The notes under the pieces are model-generated. The model worked only from the letters and a program-made list of their open reading frames with translations, ran no database searches and was not told the origin of the DNA. Below, piece after piece: positions 63,050-64,000 of a DNA stretch of 64,000 nucleotides. The translations under genes were made by a program, and so were the position numbers. Every line of letters starts with the position of its first letter. The first letter of the stretch is position 1. This DNA is from Chitinophagaceae bacterium (GTDB taxonomy: Bacteria > Bacteroidota > Bacteroidia > Chitinophagales > Chitinophagaceae), in assembly GCA_947447265.1 (NCBI GenBank), contig CANFKC010000017.1, positions 32,763-96,762 of the forward strand. The letters run 5' to 3'.

Positions 63050-63757
63050 ATGAATCAAAACGAATTTCGCAAATATGCCATCAAGCATCATGGCATTAGT
63101 AGTTTAACCGTAGATAGTTATGCATCTGCACTCACCAAGCTCCCTAGCAATTTAACGCCATACATTATTGAAGAACGCCCTATGAACGTAGCTTCTATGG
63201 ACGTATTCTCCCGCCTCATGATGGATCGTATCATTTTCCTCGGCGAAGGCATTAATGATTATGTAGCGAATATTGTTACCGCACAGCTATTATTTCTTGA
63301 AAGCACCGATCGTAACCGCGATATCCAGATGTACCTGAATAGTCCGGGCGGCAGCGTTTACGCAGGCTTAGGCATTTATGATACCATGCAGATTATTACG
63401 CCTGATGTAAGCACTATTTGCACGGGTATTGCCGCATCGATGGCTGCGGTATTAATGTGTGCAGGCAGCAAGGGCAAACGTACGGCCCTTAAACACAGCA
63501 GGGTAATGATACACCAGCCAATGGGTGGTGCTGAAGGCCAGGCAAGTGATATTGAAATAACTGCACGTGAAATAGGCAAACTGAAGAAAGAACTATATGA
63601 AATTATATCGTACCACAGTGGCCAGCCTTTTGAAAAAGTAGAACGCGACAGTGACCGCGATTACTGGATGACCGCACAGGAAGCCAAAGACTATGGCATG
63701 GTCGATGAGGTGCTTTCCCGCAACCCACGTAAAGAAATACCAGACGAAACCAAATAA
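63050..63757 (+). CDS. clpP: ATP-dependent Clp protease proteolytic subunit
   Basis: 235 residues. The catalytic triad is S130 (GIAASMAAVLMCAG), H155 (MIHQPMGG) and D200 (VERDSDRDYW). The other ClpP marks are IFLGEGINDYVANIV, MYLNSPGGSVYAGLGIYDTM and GKRTALKHSRVMIHQP. An N-terminal extension of about 40 residues precedes the core, as is common in Bacteroidota. ClpP forms a tetradecameric barrel working with ClpX or ClpA/C unfoldases; no partner is in the window. Confidence 0.97.
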   Translation: MNQNEFRKYAIKHHGISSLTVDSYASALTKLPSNLTPYIIEERPMNVASMDVFSRLMMDRIIFLGEGINDYVANIVTAQLLFLESTDRNRDIQMYLNSPGGSVYAGLGIYDTMQIITPDVSTICTGIAASMAAVLMCAGSKGKRTALKHSRVMIHQPMGGAEGQASDIEITAREIGKLKKELYEIISYHSGQPFEKVERDSDRDYWMTAQEAKDYGMVDEVLSRNPRKEIPDETK

Positions 63758-63776
63758 TTTGGTTTGTACAACATAC

Positions 63777-63806
63777 AAAGGGGAAACCGACATCGGTTTC
63801 CCCTTT
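63777..63806 (+). terminator. Rho-independent terminator of clpP
   Basis: 13-bp stem (aaaggggaaaccg with cggtttccccttt), loop acat, then seven or more T. Confidence 0.85.
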
Positions 63807-63877
63807 TTTTGCCAATAACTCCTGGTTTTTGAATCGCGCACCTAATACCCTTTGATAATAAACCGCTATCAATTTTA

Positions 63878-64000
63878 TTAAAAAGCATATCCTTTAGACA
63901 GTTGCTTGATATCTGAAGCGCTAATGTGATATTGAGCGAGTGCATTGTTCAGAGTATTTTCGACGTCATCAAGGCTGTTGAATATTTTGTTGTGAAAGTG
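63878..64000 (-). CDS. 3' end of a minus-strand gene, possibly IS630-like transposase
   Basis: Only the last 40 codons and stop are in the window. They read HFHNKIFNSLDDVENTLNNA, then LAQYHISASDIKQLSKGYAF. The F-NSLDDVENTLNNALA pattern resembles the end of the DDE domain of IS630-family transposases, but this is too short for certainty. The start lies beyond the right edge. Confidence 0.4.
   Translation of the reverse strand, partial: HFHNKIFNSLDDVENTLNNALAQYHISASDIKQLSKGYAF

Noticed and set aside
1..64000. CRISPR arrays, tRNA or rRNA genes
   Set aside because: No regularly spaced repeat array and no conserved tRNA or rRNA sequence was recognised by reading; a covariance-model search would settle the tRNA question.

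Overview
The window looks like a chromosomal segment of a Bacteroidota bacterium, most likely of the Chitinophagaceae or a close relative. The evidence is several secreted proteins with type IX secretion (T9SS) tails, a stand-alone GldM-type C-terminal domain, -7 promoter elements of the form TAnnTTTG, a 235-residue ClpP and single-copy core genes (uvrA, rnz, valS, clpP). No rRNA or tRNA gene and no CRISPR array was seen.

Layout. 0-12.9 kb holds host genes: the end of an RhlE-type RNA helicase, a DUF433/PIN-like toxin-antitoxin pair, a DUF2310 zinc-ribbon protein, a RelE/YafQ-type pair, uvrA, a PAS histidine kinase, a BNR-type secreted protein, rnz, two small enzyme-like proteins and a NatAB-type ABC exporter. 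13.1-17.6 kb (minus strand) is a compact Mu-like phage head module: small-terminase-like protein, large terminase, DUF1320 (gp36), DUF935 portal and a gp37-like protein. 17.8-34.8 kb returns to host genes (EamA transporter, cupin, Tag glycosylase, AIM24, GldM-C protein, ValS, SOUL protein, a toxin-antitoxin locus with a broken toxin, a PAS protein with a lone H-box, lipoproteins, an SGNH-like T9SS protein, a bestrophin, a CHU_C-type secreted protein). 35.4-50.3 kb (plus strand) holds the rest of a contractile-tailed phage: prohead protease/scaffold, major capsid, a lysis cassette, sheath, tube, frameshifted tail chaperone, tape measure, baseplate hub, spike, wedges, LysM protein and fibre. 50.4-64 kb is host again: a metallo-beta-lactamase/rhodanese protein, two giant repeat-rich T9SS proteins, clpP, and the 3' end of a gene at the right edge.

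The main observation is that the two phage modules lie 17.4 kb apart, in opposite orientation, with ordinary host genes between and on both sides. Each is preceded by the same roughly 39-bp palindromic operator-like element: a perfect palindrome at 35191-35229, and a 31/39 match at 17650-17688 in the same orientation relative to transcription. The two sets complement each other (packaging and portal in one; capsid, lysis and tail in the other), while no integrase, transposase, repressor or replication gene is visible. This fits a domesticated, co-regulated particle such as a gene transfer agent; a rearranged, decaying prophage is the main alternative. One gene of the set, the baseplate hub, carries an apparent +1 frameshift at a run of six A, which must be resolved before calling the system functional.

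Sequence features not visible as simple open reading frames include a -1 frame extension of the tail assembly chaperone at a lysine-codon slippery run, a nonsense-interrupted RelE/ParE toxin, a lipoprotein with an in-frame TAG, a structured 120-nt intergenic element upstream of the tail chaperone, and two families of short palindromic intergenic repeats at 26.2-28.4 kb.
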